Shown here: positions 9,791 through 17,100 of the stretch, piece by piece
Numbering within the stretch: position 1 is the first letter of the stretch
How the letters are laid out: the number at the start of each line of letters is the position of its first letter
NCBI RefSeq assembly: GCF_003254155.1
Contig: NZ_QKZI01000003.1
Coordinates: forward strand, 62,001-126,000
Origin: Psychrobacillus insolitus
Lineage (GTDB): Bacteria > Bacillota > Bacilli > Bacillales_A > Planococcaceae
DNA: 64,000 bases
Direction: 5' to 3'
Made by a program: the position numbers and the translations under genes
Notes under the pieces: model-generated
Database searches by the model: none
What the model saw: the letters and a program-made list of their open reading frames with translations, nothing else
Told to the model about the DNA's origin: nothing

Positions 9791-10050
9791 AACACAGTCT
9801 CCTTATCCATCGTGGAATATGGCCTATGAAAAAGTATATTCACCATCCCTACCAAAAAAGAACTAATCTATAAACTTTCAGTTAAGTCAATAGAAACAAA
9901 CACAAATTGTTTCAAAAAAATAAACCATTAATTAGCTAGTAAATATTAGCTAATACATAGTTCCATAGATAGTATATTATTCAAATACATAACTATTCGT
10001 TCCTTATTTACAATAATTTTAAGAACTCTGTGTAAGCCAGCAAATAGGGT

Positions 10051-10129
10051 ATCGCCAAGTGCATGATATCGACCGACAATTGGGATGTTTTTATGTGCAC
10101 ATAAATCTTCTAACTTAGCAGGATCCATT
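10051..10129 (-). pseudogene. Broken 79-bp copy of the DnaQ-like exonuclease gene
   Basis: This stretch matches 12161-12239, inside the intact exonuclease gene, with eight mismatches in 79 bases by my count and the same orientation. It encodes KLEDLCAHKNIPIVGRYHALGD, which corresponds to KLEDLCAHNNIPIVGRHHALSD of the intact protein and includes the third active-site motif. Outside these limits the similarity stops abruptly on both sides. A 60-codon open frame (9946-10128) runs through it but is not a plausible gene. It is a relic or partial duplication that, with the intact gene, flanks the ECF sigma locus. Confidence 0.8.
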
Positions 10130-10165
10130 ATAGTGACGTATGCTTATAATATTATTTCTAAAAAG

Positions 10166-10194
10166 TGAAACTTTTCCCATTAATAATTAGTCTA
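10166..10194 (+). promoter_or_regulatory. ECF-type promoter of the sigma/anti-sigma operon
   Basis: TGAAAC at 10166-10171 is followed after 17 bases by AGTCTA at 10189-10194, about 30 bases before the GTG start. TGAAAC with a CGTC/GTCT-like -10 element is the pattern of many ECF sigma promoters in Bacillus, so autoregulation by the downstream sigma factor is likely. This is pattern matching only. Confidence 0.5.
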
Positions 10195-10225
10195 ACTACA
10201 AAGCATTTTGAAAGGATGGGCAATT

Positions 10226-10762
10226 GTGGATGAGCAAACGAAGGATTCATTACTGACAGAAGCTATGAATGAATACGGAGACTATTTAGTGCAGCTTTGT
10301 TATACATATGTACGTAATTGGCAAACAGCCGAAGATTTAGCCCAAGAAACATTTATTCGATACTATAATAATTTACCTAAATTTCGCGGTGAAGCATCGG
10401 TGAAAACGTATTTATTTCGAATCGCTGTAAATGTTTGCAAGGATTATCTAAGCAGTTGGAAATATAAAAAAGTACATATATCCGAAATTTTTCAAAAGCT
10501 ATTAAAGTCCGAGGACACTCCGGAAAAACAAGCTATTAAACATGATGAACAAGCGCAGCTAGTAAAAGGAATTGAAGGCTTACAAACAAAATATAAAGAC
10601 GTCCTATTATTATTTCACTTTGGCGAAATGACACTAGAAGAAGTGTCTTTTGCACTAAATATCCCCGTAAATACAGTGAAAACGAGATTACGAAGAGCCA
10701 GACGAACGCTTGGAATTGCCTTAGAAGAAGGAGGAGAAGACCATGCAAGATCCAATTCGTAA
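10226..10762 (+). CDS. ECF (group 4) RNA polymerase sigma factor
   Basis: About 178 residues from the GTG at 10226, which has AAAGGATGG upstream; a TTG 18 bases earlier lies within that site and is less likely. Region 2 includes YVRNWQTAEDLAQETFIRYY and region 2.4-like FRGEASVKTYLFRIAVNVCKD. Region 4 has KDVLLLFHFGEMTLEEVSFAL then NTVKTRLRRARRTL, the helix-turn-helix that binds the -35 element. There is no region 3 or 1, so it is an ECF factor. The downstream membrane protein overlaps it by 20 bases and is the presumed anti-sigma. The regulon is unknown. Confidence 0.92.
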   Translation: MDEQTKDSLLTEAMNEYGDYLVQLCYTYVRNWQTAEDLAQETFIRYYNNLPKFRGEASVKTYLFRIAVNVCKDYLSSWKYKKVHISEIFQKLLKSEDTPEKQAIKHDEQAQLVKGIEGLQTKYKDVLLLFHFGEMTLEEVSFALNIPVNTVKTRLRRARRTLGIALEEGGEDHARSNS

Positions 10763-11978
10763 TGCCATAAATGAAGCATATAAAGATGGTAAGTTTTCAA
10801 ATGCAAAGAAAATAGATACTCGGCAAAAAGTACGAAATCAGAAAAAGAAATTTCTGCCATTTAGTATTACGATTATTGCAACCTGTTTCGTAGCCGTACT
10901 CACGATTTTCCTCCTTACAAGCAGTGATGAAAATATATATAAATTAAAAGGAACCTCCTCATCACAGCTTGCACCAAACGATGTAGCACCAGCTTATATG
11001 AATCGTTTTGAAGAATTTAAAGAACTACTTTCATATGGAGGCATGGACGAAGAGAAACAGCTTCAGTATTTGGCCGAAAGTGATTGGCTATTACAAAGAG
11101 CAATCGAAAGCGGAGAAAGTTTATTTTATAATTCACAAGGCTTGAGCGAAGAGGAGATTTACAATTTAAACTCCCTCCTCTTTTATATGTACGAATATGT
11201 TGCAAATCCTTCTGAAGAAATACAGTTTGCAATCGGTGATATTAAATCATTTGAACAATTAAGAGTAAAAGCAGAAGAATTATCAAACACATTAGCTTCA
11301 CTCACTAATAATGAGTACATTTCAACAGCACAGGAACAAACAGCAACAAATAGTAGTTTTTTAAATGCAGATTTTCCACAACAACTTGTAACAATTAGCG
11401 TTTTTCTCTTTTTTAGCACTTTATTGTACCGTAACTGGAAAGGAAATCGCAATTTGTTTTTTGGCTTCATTCAAGTATTTATACTTATTTTTCTATTATG
11501 GATTATTTGCTTTGGAAATGATGCGTACATGCGCTTCGGCCATAACGAAACAATGCTTATGCAGGAAACGTTAACACAAATTGAATCAGACATTGACCTT
11601 GTCGGAGGAGAAAATCTGTCCTATGCAGCAACATTCGGAAATTATCGTTACGCCCTTATCAATCTATACGACGACGTAAGTGCATTTTCAAGTTTTGAAC
11701 GTACAGATGAAGCATATATTTATCAAGGTGCCCAATGGGGAAAACAAAAATTCTTCACAGAGCATGTATTTGTCGACGACGAAACAAGAATCTTTGTGAT
11801 TGCTACACAAGAAGGTCATACAGCCTCTAGAATCGATTTGATAGGGGATGGAAAACTTGGAACATTTACAATAAATATAGAACCAGGAAAAGCAAATATA
11901 TACGGCATTTACATCCCTAGTTCTTTCAATTCGTTTTCCACAGCAATATATGATACAAACGAAGAACTTCTTCATTAA
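10743..11978 (+). CDS. Membrane protein, probable anti-sigma factor
   Basis: 411 residues; I do not recognise a named family. The short cytoplasmic N-terminus (about 35 residues, basic) is followed by a membrane segment FSITIIATCFVAVLTIFLL (around 39-57), a hydrophilic domain of about 150 residues, then two more hydrophobic segments (about 210-225 and 237-255) and a C-terminal domain of about 150 residues. A GGAGGAG site precedes the ATG. The 20-base overlap with the sigma gene supports an anti-sigma role. No zinc HxxxCxxC anti-sigma motif is present in the N-terminus. The large tail outside the first helix could sense an envelope signal. Confidence 0.6.
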   Translation: MQDPIRNAINEAYKDGKFSNAKKIDTRQKVRNQKKKFLPFSITIIATCFVAVLTIFLLTSSDENIYKLKGTSSSQLAPNDVAPAYMNRFEEFKELLSYGGMDEEKQLQYLAESDWLLQRAIESGESLFYNSQGLSEEEIYNLNSLLFYMYEYVANPSEEIQFAIGDIKSFEQLRVKAEELSNTLASLTNNEYISTAQEQTATNSSFLNADFPQQLVTISVFLFFSTLLYRNWKGNRNLFFGFIQVFILIFLLWIICFGNDAYMRFGHNETMLMQETLTQIESDIDLVGGENLSYAATFGNYRYALINLYDDVSAFSSFERTDEAYIYQGAQWGKQKFFTEHVFVDDETRIFVIATQEGHTASRIDLIGDGKLGTFTINIEPGKANIYGIYIPSSFNSFSTAIYDTNEELLH

Positions 11979-11995
11979 TAACAAAAAATAGAGTC

Positions 11996-12056
11996 ATACT
12001 AATAGAAAGAGGCTATCCAAAAGTCTAACTTTTGGATAGCCTCTTTCTATTAGTAT
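11996..12056. terminator. Bidirectional terminator, perfect 29-bp inverted repeat
   Basis: Arms 11996-12024 and 12028-12056 are perfectly complementary with a three-base loop. The core AGAGGCTATCCAAAAG is GC-bearing and flanked by A/T runs on each side. It lies between the convergent anti-sigma and exonuclease genes and can serve both. Confidence 0.85.
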
Positions 12057-12058
12057 CT

Positions 12059-12781
12059 TTAAATCCTTGAAAATCGATTATACACATCATGCAAATTTTC
12101 ACAGCCAATTTGTTCCGCTTTTTCTAAATAGATGCTCCAAAGTTTTGCAGTCATTTTGGCATCGCTAAGTGCATGATGACGACCGACAATTGGGATGTTA
12201 TTATGTGCACATAAATCTTCTAACTTAATAAGATCTATTTTAGGTTCGATTACTTTAAATAGAAAAGATGTATCCACAATACGATGCTTGAATGGCGTAC
12301 GAAATAATTTCGAACTGGCATGTTGCATGAAATTTCGTTCATGAGTTGCGTGATGCGCGACTAGCGTAGAACTTTCTTTAAACTGAAGAAAGTTGATCAG
12401 AACTTCAGATAACGGAGCTGCTTCCTTTACCTGCTCATCTGTAATTCCTGTTAATTGAACAATTTCTTGTGGTATCTCTTTGCCATAGTGGACAAGAGAA
12501 TAAAAAACTTCCTCTTCTTGAATCTTGGCACCACACATTTTCGTTGCACCAATAGAAATGATGCCATCTCCTTTTTCTGGAGAAAAACCAGTCGTTTCAA
12601 TATCGAATACCACTACATTTAGCTTTTCTAATGGGATGCTCAGAGAATCTTCTTGATTCACTTCTTTTTGTAAATTCCGTAAAAATGCTAGTTGTTGTGC
12701 ATTTTGTATATCGCCAAGAGCAACGTTTGAACGTTTTCCTTGTAGACCACGAAATATTTGCATGAACGGTTCAAATGCCAT
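12059..12781 (-). CDS. DnaQ-like DEDDh 3'-5' exonuclease
   Basis: About 240 residues. The exonuclease fold starts near residue 55 with motif I VVFDIETTGF (D60, E62). Motif II is in LVAHHATHERNFM and motif III in HHALSDA, giving the DEDDh set of metal ligands and the catalytic histidine. The first 50 residues form a helical extension. Homologues act as DNA polymerase III epsilon-like proofreading or repair nucleases. The ATG at 12781 is preferred because AAGGTG lies eight bases before it; a GTG nine bases further up is possible. It follows a DUF294 gene by 35 bases and shares its orientation with amtB. A partial copy lies at 10051-10129. Confidence 0.88.
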   Translation of the reverse strand: MAFEPFMQIFRGLQGKRSNVALGDIQNAQQLAFLRNLQKEVNQEDSLSIPLEKLNVVVFDIETTGFSPEKGDGIISIGATKMCGAKIQEEEVFYSLVHYGKEIPQEIVQLTGITDEQVKEAAPLSEVLINFLQFKESSTLVAHHATHERNFMQHASSKLFRTPFKHRIVDTSFLFKVIEPKIDLIKLEDLCAHNNIPIVGRHHALSDAKMTAKLWSIYLEKAEQIGCENLHDVYNRFSRI

Positions 12782-12816
12782 TGACATCACCTTTTTTCTA
12801 TGAAAAACGTAAGCGC

Positions 12817-13773
12817 CTATAAAGAAGTCAAAGTAATTACTTCATCATGTAGCCTTTTACCATCTTTTAAAATCCGTTTTATTTCTTTACGTTCTATTTT
12901 AGACAATTTTTCTATATTTAAATAATGAGTATCTGAATAGGATGCTACTCGAAATAACGATAAACGATATTTTAATAAGTCCAAAAAATTTCTTTCACAA
13001 TTTTGGAGTATTTTTTCATAGTCATTTAATTGAATTAATCGATCCATGCGGGCTAATGTGGAGGTTTCAAAAATCCCCTCTTTAATAGAAAGTAATCGAA
13101 TAGCATTTACATACGGTAAAAATGCAGCGTATTTTAAGTTCACACAACCTTGATAAACACCATGCCGTTCCACTAATATTTGCCCCATTGGCCCAATAAC
13201 ATTTTTGACATGACTAACATTTGCAGAAAAACGATTTAGAAGGAATGGATGGGCTAATTGATACTCATAAATTAAGGATTTTAAATGATTTACATAGCCA
13301 AATTCCCCCTGCAAAACTCTTGCATCATAAAAAATTTGCAGCTGCCTGATGGTTTCGAAACTTTCGTCTTCCATCCACTGTTGTAGTTGTTTTTGCCAAT
13401 CATGTAATGACTTACACCAGATTGGATTTGAACTCATGATGTTTCCTAGACAATATGGATAACCAGTAATATGGAGCCCATATGATATTTCATTTCCTAG
13501 CTTTTTAAAATACGCATCATTTTCTTCGCTAGAAATTTCATACACGATACCATGATCTTGATCACTGATAAAGCCTTGTTCAAATCGTCCACCACTCCCG
13601 GTAATAAACCATGTAAAATCACAAGGAGGACTATCTTTTTTTAGTTTACTTTTGGCGATTTCCATTACTTTATGCATTACTTGATCATGAAAATCATTGA
13701 GAGAAAGGGTGTCATCTAGGAAGTTAGTGATATGTTGATCCTTCCATTCTCTAATCGATTCATATGTTTCCAC
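12817..13773 (-). CDS. DUF294 putative nucleotidyltransferase (GlnD-like N-terminal fold)
   Basis: About 318 residues. The nucleotidyltransferase active-site pattern is clear: ITGSGGRFEQGFISDQDHGIVY (residues 58-79), with GSGGR and the metal-binding D71 and D73. The C-terminal half, including NLKYAAFLPYVNAIRLLSIKEGI, is the DUF294 helical substrate-binding domain. Proteins of this type resemble the uridylyltransferase end of GlnD but lack its HD and ACT domains; the target is unknown. The GTG at 13773 has AAAAGGAAG upstream. It sits 25 bases after amtB on the same strand, where many bacteria carry a PII gene, and is followed by a DnaQ-like exonuclease. Confidence 0.85.
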   Translation of the reverse strand: METYESIREWKDQHITNFLDDTLSLNDFHDQVMHKVMEIAKSKLKKDSPPCDFTWFITGSGGRFEQGFISDQDHGIVYEISSEENDAYFKKLGNEISYGLHITGYPYCLGNIMSSNPIWCKSLHDWQKQLQQWMEDESFETIRQLQIFYDARVLQGEFGYVNHLKSLIYEYQLAHPFLLNRFSANVSHVKNVIGPMGQILVERHGVYQGCVNLKYAAFLPYVNAIRLLSIKEGIFETSTLARMDRLIQLNDYEKILQNCERNFLDLLKYRLSLFRVASYSDTHYLNIEKLSKIERKEIKRILKDGKRLHDEVITLTSL

Positions 13774-13798
13774 AATCACACTTCCTTTTATGCAGTTA

Positions 13799-15061
13799 TT
13801 ACTTAAATTTTGATTGATCTAACATCATTTGTTCAGGATAACCATAGCTACCATGTTCACTCATATCTAAGCCCATGATTTCTTCCTCTTCTGTAACACG
13901 AATGCCGCCTGCTTTTTTCATTATGAATAGGATAGCATACGATACGACGAAAGCAAATACTCCACAAGCGACAACTCCCATTAACTGTACGCCTAATTGT
14001 TCGAATCCACCGCCATAGAATAATCCCGGTTTACCAACTGTCGCAAGTTCTTTAGTAGCAAAGAATCCTGTCGATAAAGTTCCCCAAACACCTGCAGCCC
14101 CGTGTACCGATAATGCAAAGATTGGATCATCAATTCTTCTCTTCTCGAAGAATCTAGTACTATAGAATACTAGTACTCCTGCGATAAACCCAATAACTAC
14201 AGAGGCCCAAACATCTACGAATGCACAAGATGCTGTAATAGCAACTAAACCTGCCAGTGCACCATTTAAAATAGTTGTAATATCAGGTTTCCCCAATGCC
14301 ATCCAAGAGATTAAAGTTGCCGCAACCGCTCCTGCAGAAGCTGCTAGAGCTGTATTTAAAGCAACAAACCCGAAGAATGCAGCATCGACTGATACTGTAC
14401 TACCTGCGTTAAATCCAAACCAACCAACAAATAAGATTAGCACACCTAAAGCTGTATACACTTGGTTGTGACCAGCTATATTATTGGAAGAACCATCTTT
14501 ATTAAATTTCCCAATTCTTGGTTTAAGTAATATTGTAGCTGCTAGAGCTGCTGCTGCTCCAGTTAAGTGTACTACGGTAGATCCAGCAAAGTCTTGTTTC
14601 CCGTGTTCAGCTAACCAACCACCGCCCCAGATCCAGTGAGCGATAACAGGATAAATAATAATTCCGAAAAGAATTGTAAAGATTACGTATGCAGAAAATT
14701 TGGCACGTTCTGCAAATCCTCCAAGTGCAATTGTTATTGCGATTCCAGCGAATGCTAGTTGGAAAACAAAGAATACGGTTGTAGCTAGACCTGCACCTTC
14801 TATTAAATCACCGCCGTAGAAAAAGTCTGACATACCTATGAAGAAATTCGCATCACCACCAAAGATAAATCCGTAACCAACTGCCCAAAATACTAAAGAT
14901 GAAAGACCGAATGTGAAAACAGTTTTACCAGCAACATGACCCGCATTTTTCATTCGTGTTGAACCAGCCTCTAGTAATATAAATCCAGCAATCATGAAAA
15001 TAACTAAAATTGCACTAACCATCGTCCATAAGCTGTTCATCAAATACATTACATCATCCAT
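13799..15061 (-). CDS. amtB: Ammonium transporter (Amt family)
   Basis: About 420 residues with eleven hydrophobic segments, the normal size of a bacterial Amt channel. Visible family landmarks include LLEAGSTRMKN (first helices), VHLTGAAAALAA (the twin-histidine region begins with this H), WFGFNAGST and DDPIFALSVHGAAGVWGTL with the second pore histidine. It moves ammonium across the cytoplasmic membrane when nitrogen is limiting. The ATG at 15061 follows GGGGAGG by six bases; an in-frame start 24 bases further up overlaps that site and is rejected. TnrA/GlnR-type boxes lie just upstream. No glnK gene is adjacent. Confidence 0.95.
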   Translation of the reverse strand: MDDVMYLMNSLWTMVSAILVIFMIAGFILLEAGSTRMKNAGHVAGKTVFTFGLSSLVFWAVGYGFIFGGDANFFIGMSDFFYGGDLIEGAGLATTVFFVFQLAFAGIAITIALGGFAERAKFSAYVIFTILFGIIIYPVIAHWIWGGGWLAEHGKQDFAGSTVVHLTGAAAALAATILLKPRIGKFNKDGSSNNIAGHNQVYTALGVLILFVGWFGFNAGSTVSVDAAFFGFVALNTALAASAGAVAATLISWMALGKPDITTILNGALAGLVAITASCAFVDVWASVVIGFIAGVLVFYSTRFFEKRRIDDPIFALSVHGAAGVWGTLSTGFFATKELATVGKPGLFYGGGFEQLGVQLMGVVACGVFAFVVSYAILFIMKKAGGIRVTEEEEIMGLDMSEHGSYGYPEQMMLDQSKFK

Positions 15062-15084
15062 CAAAATTCCTCCCCTTTTTATCA

Positions 15085-15124
15085 TGTTATGTTTCTTAAC
15101 TAATATATGTTAGTTAATATGACA
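15085..15124. promoter_or_regulatory. Two TnrA/GlnR-type boxes upstream of amtB
   Basis: TGTTAGTTAATATGACA at 15108-15124 fits the palindromic TGTNA-N7-TNACA consensus exactly. A second site, TGTTATGTTTCTTAACT at 15085-15101, matches except for the last base. Their centres are 23 bp apart, about two helical turns. TnrA and GlnR control nrgAB/amtB in Bacillus, so nitrogen control of this operon is likely. Confidence 0.7.
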
Positions 15125-15333
15125 TGATGTCTATATTTTTATTTTACTGGTTTTTTTCTCCAAGTCAATACAATTATCAGAATTTTTTTGTTTTTCTATT
15201 GTTGAAATAATAGTACTAATGCAAATCCATATATCTACCTGGCCCTCATGCTAGACACTTTTTCTATATAGAGTGCCGGATCACTTTGGACGAAACTTAT
15301 GGAAATTGGATAAATGAGAAAGAGTGGAGAAGA
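15125..15333. other. Intergenic stretch, nothing recognised
   Basis: AT-rich spacer upstream of the amtB boxes. No open frame with a ribosome site was seen. The segment GGATCACTTTGGAC near 15279 resembles GGATCGCTTTGGAC near 19140, perhaps decayed copies of a dispersed repeat. Confidence 0.4.
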
Positions 15334-15450
15334 CTCTGAGTTACACACAAACCCTCTCGACTTTCACGCAAATCCTCCGAGTTCCACACAAATCCTCTGA
15401 CTTCCACACAAACCCTTCGACTTCCACACAAACCCTCTCGACTTCCACGC
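15334..15450. repeat. Six-unit degenerate tandem array, about 20-bp period
   Basis: Six units built on CTCTGACTTCCACACAAACC, with variants such as TTTCACGC and GTTCCACACAAATC. Unit length is 19-21 bases. No coding frame or hairpin explains the array. A different array with a strict 21-bp period lies at 51013-51115, and both begin units with a CTCGA-like step. Confidence 0.85.
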
Positions 15451-15563
15451 TATGATTACGATTATTTCCAGAGAAAGGCAGAAAGTCATTAGTAACGCAA
15501 TTACTCAAAAGAGGAATGGAGTACGCAATATAGTAAACTTATAAATATTTTTAACAATGGCTA

Positions 15564-15592
15564 TTGTTTCGATAAGTTATGTGTGCTATACT
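15564..15592 (+). promoter_or_regulatory. Sigma-A type promoter for the small RNA
   Basis: TTGTTT at 15564-15569, a 17-base spacer and TATACT at 15587-15592 preceded by TG (extended -10). It would start transcription near 15599, upstream of an RNA with several hairpins and no open frame. Confidence 0.6.
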
Positions 15593-15598
15593 ATACAA

Positions 15599-15757
15599 AT
15601 AACTTCATTACTAAGTTTTGACATCCAATAATACCGATTACTATTCACAAGTTCAGTACAGTCGAGATTATTGGGTGCCAAACCCGCAAGAGTTCTTTAG
15701 GAACAAAGAATTCTGTAGAAAAAAAGCATTATCTCTTTTGAGATAATGCTTTTTTTA
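15599..15757 (+). ncRNA. Candidate structured small RNA, unassigned
   Basis: A stand-alone transcript of about 160 nt is predicted from a good promoter to a strong terminator, with no coding frame. CCAATAAT at 15625-15632 pairs exactly with ATTATTGG at 15667-15674. Next comes GGGT/ACCC around GCCAA, then a ten-base-pair stem AGAGTTCTTT/AAAGAATTCT (one G-U pair) with loop AGGAACAA. The final element is the terminator. The neighbouring gene is on the other strand, so this is not a leader of it. I compared it from memory with common riboswitches, 6S RNA and T-boxes and found no match. It could still be a member of a known class that I fail to recall. Confidence 0.5.
15719..15757. terminator. Strong Rho-independent terminator
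   Basis: AGCATTATCTC, loop TTTT, GAGATAATGCT, with A-run before and T-run after, so it can work on both strands: for the small RNA (+) and for the YczE-like gene (-) whose stop is at 15778. Confidence 0.9.
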
Positions 15758-15777
15758 TATTTTACGATGGTTCTTTG

Positions 15778-16452
15778 TCAAATGACGTTCGTGATTTCGT
15801 TTTGATATACCCAGTGTTCCAGGGAGTGTTGATAATGCGCCATCAACCAACCTAAAATTTTCCCGATGAAATAAGCAGCAATCAGTGTTCCAACCCCGAT
15901 TGAGCCTAAAGATTGAATAAAAATTACACAAACTGCACCAGCCACACAAACATTAATTAAATCTCCTGAAATTTTCGCTTTACTAAATTTCATCTTAAAT
16001 CTTTCGCTTATGACAAACGATAATGCATCATATGGCATTAACGGAAGTTTTGCTGTAAAATAGCCGAGCAAACCGACTGCCACAACGAATAAACTAATAA
16101 TTAAATATACACATCGAACAACGATTGTTTCAGGTGTTGGGAAAAGTTGTACAATGAATAGCGTTGCTTCCATAAAGAATCCAAACAAAAATGCAATAGT
16201 TAACTGAAGCATAAACTCTTTTAAGTCGATACGTTTGTTTAAAATGACTTGAACAATTATAAATAAAACATTTGCAAGCACCGTTGTAATGCCGATCGAT
16301 AGACCTGTCGTTAACGAAAATGCATACGCTAATGAAGAAACAGGAGATACGCCGAGTCCCGCTTGAATCGAGAAACTAACTCCAAGCGTTAAAAAAAATA
16401 AACCGAACACGTACAAGACGAGTCGCTTTAAAATAACATTCGTGTTATTCAT
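15778..16452 (-). CDS. YczE/YyaS/YitT-like integral membrane protein
   Basis: 224 residues with five to six hydrophobic segments. The N-terminus RLVLYVFGLFFLTLGVSFSI and the following QAGLGVSPVSSLAYAFS are typical of the YczE family (DUF6198 group), whose B. subtilis member affects surfactin production by an unknown mechanism. Function here cannot be given. The ATG has a GGAAGCGAAGGA stretch upstream. It is a single-gene unit, with the 54-residue coiled-coil gene upstream on the same strand but separated by about 160 bases and a hairpin. Confidence 0.8.
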   Translation of the reverse strand: MNNTNVILKRLVLYVFGLFFLTLGVSFSIQAGLGVSPVSSLAYAFSLTTGLSIGITTVLANVLFIIVQVILNKRIDLKEFMLQLTIAFLFGFFMEATLFIVQLFPTPETIVVRCVYLIISLFVVAVGLLGYFTAKLPLMPYDALSFVISERFKMKFSKAKISGDLINVCVAGAVCVIFIQSLGSIGVGTLIAAYFIGKILGWLMAHYQHSLEHWVYQNEITNVI

Positions 16453-16559
16453 ATATCCTTCGCTTCCTTTAAATAATATGTAGCATTCATCATAACATCG
16501 AATTCAAGATATGATAACAATTCCATTCTTATTCTATACAATGTTTGTAGATAATTCTC

Positions 16560-16602
16560 AAATACAAAAGACTCCACAAATTGATGTGAAGTCCTTGTAT
16601 TT
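16560..16602. terminator. Hairpin downstream of the coiled-coil gene
   Basis: AATACAA...GACTCCACA pairs with TGTGAAGTCCTTGTATT around a six-base loop, nine bases after the stop of the 54-residue gene. T-rich sequence is stronger on the + side, so direction is unclear. Confidence 0.55.
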
Positions 16603-16610
16603 GGAATTTT

Positions 16611-16775
16611 TTATGATTTAAGTTCTTTAATTTGTTTCCGATAGTCTGCAATTCGTTCATGAGATTCTTCTATGAGCTGCAAAGCATTTGTAACCTGCAC
16701 CTTCATATATTCCTCAATACGCAATACTTCTACTTCAACCTTTTGTTGCAGGTCCATCGTTTTCTTTCTAATCAT
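16611..16775 (-). CDS. Small coiled-coil protein, 54 residues
   Basis: An ATG at 16775 with AAAGGGG ten bases upstream opens a frame beginning MIRKKTMDLQQKVEVEV and ending YRKQIKELKS. The composition is rich in E, K, Q and hydrophobic residues in heptad-like spacing, so the whole chain is predicted to be a single amphipathic coiled coil. No family is recognised. A hairpin follows the stop codon. The gene is short enough to be missed by automatic callers. Presence of a ribosome site and terminator, and non-random composition, are the support. Confidence 0.6.
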   Translation of the reverse strand: MIRKKTMDLQQKVEVEVLRIEEYMKVQVTNALQLIEESHERIADYRKQIKELKS

Positions 16776-17100
16776 CTGTACCCATCCCCTTTCAAGACAC
16801 CACTTAATTTTAACACAAAATCCTTATTTTGTATATACACAATTCTGAATATTACATTATTTAATTAACTTAACTGTATTTTCCATGTCTTTTAAATTTA
16901 CATAAATGTAACGGACACATTGGGGCTTTTATTGATACACTATTTAATGTAATGCTTTCTTTTAGTTCAATTTCTGTAGATATCAGCTTTTATCTTTTAT
17001 AAAGTGAAACTTCAATCCATGTGAGTTTTCTTCATCCCCCACTGATTGAAAAAGGAACTTCCCGTTAATGCTGAATAAAATTACCTAAGGAGCTGGAGTT
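16776..17100. other. Upstream region of the aldolase gene
   Basis: No gene is seen. Near 17010-17055 TTCAATC and GATTGAA flank a G/C-rich stretch (CATCCCCCACT), forming an imperfect hairpin that would lie in the aldolase leader. No known riboswitch was recognised. Confidence 0.35.

Noticed and set aside
15334-15450. CRISPR array
   Set aside because: Units follow one another without unique spacers and drift in sequence; there are no cas genes.
15599-15757. 6S RNA, T-box or purine/SAM/c-di-GMP riboswitch
   Set aside because: Key conserved sequences of these classes that I can recall are absent, and no gene follows on the same strand.
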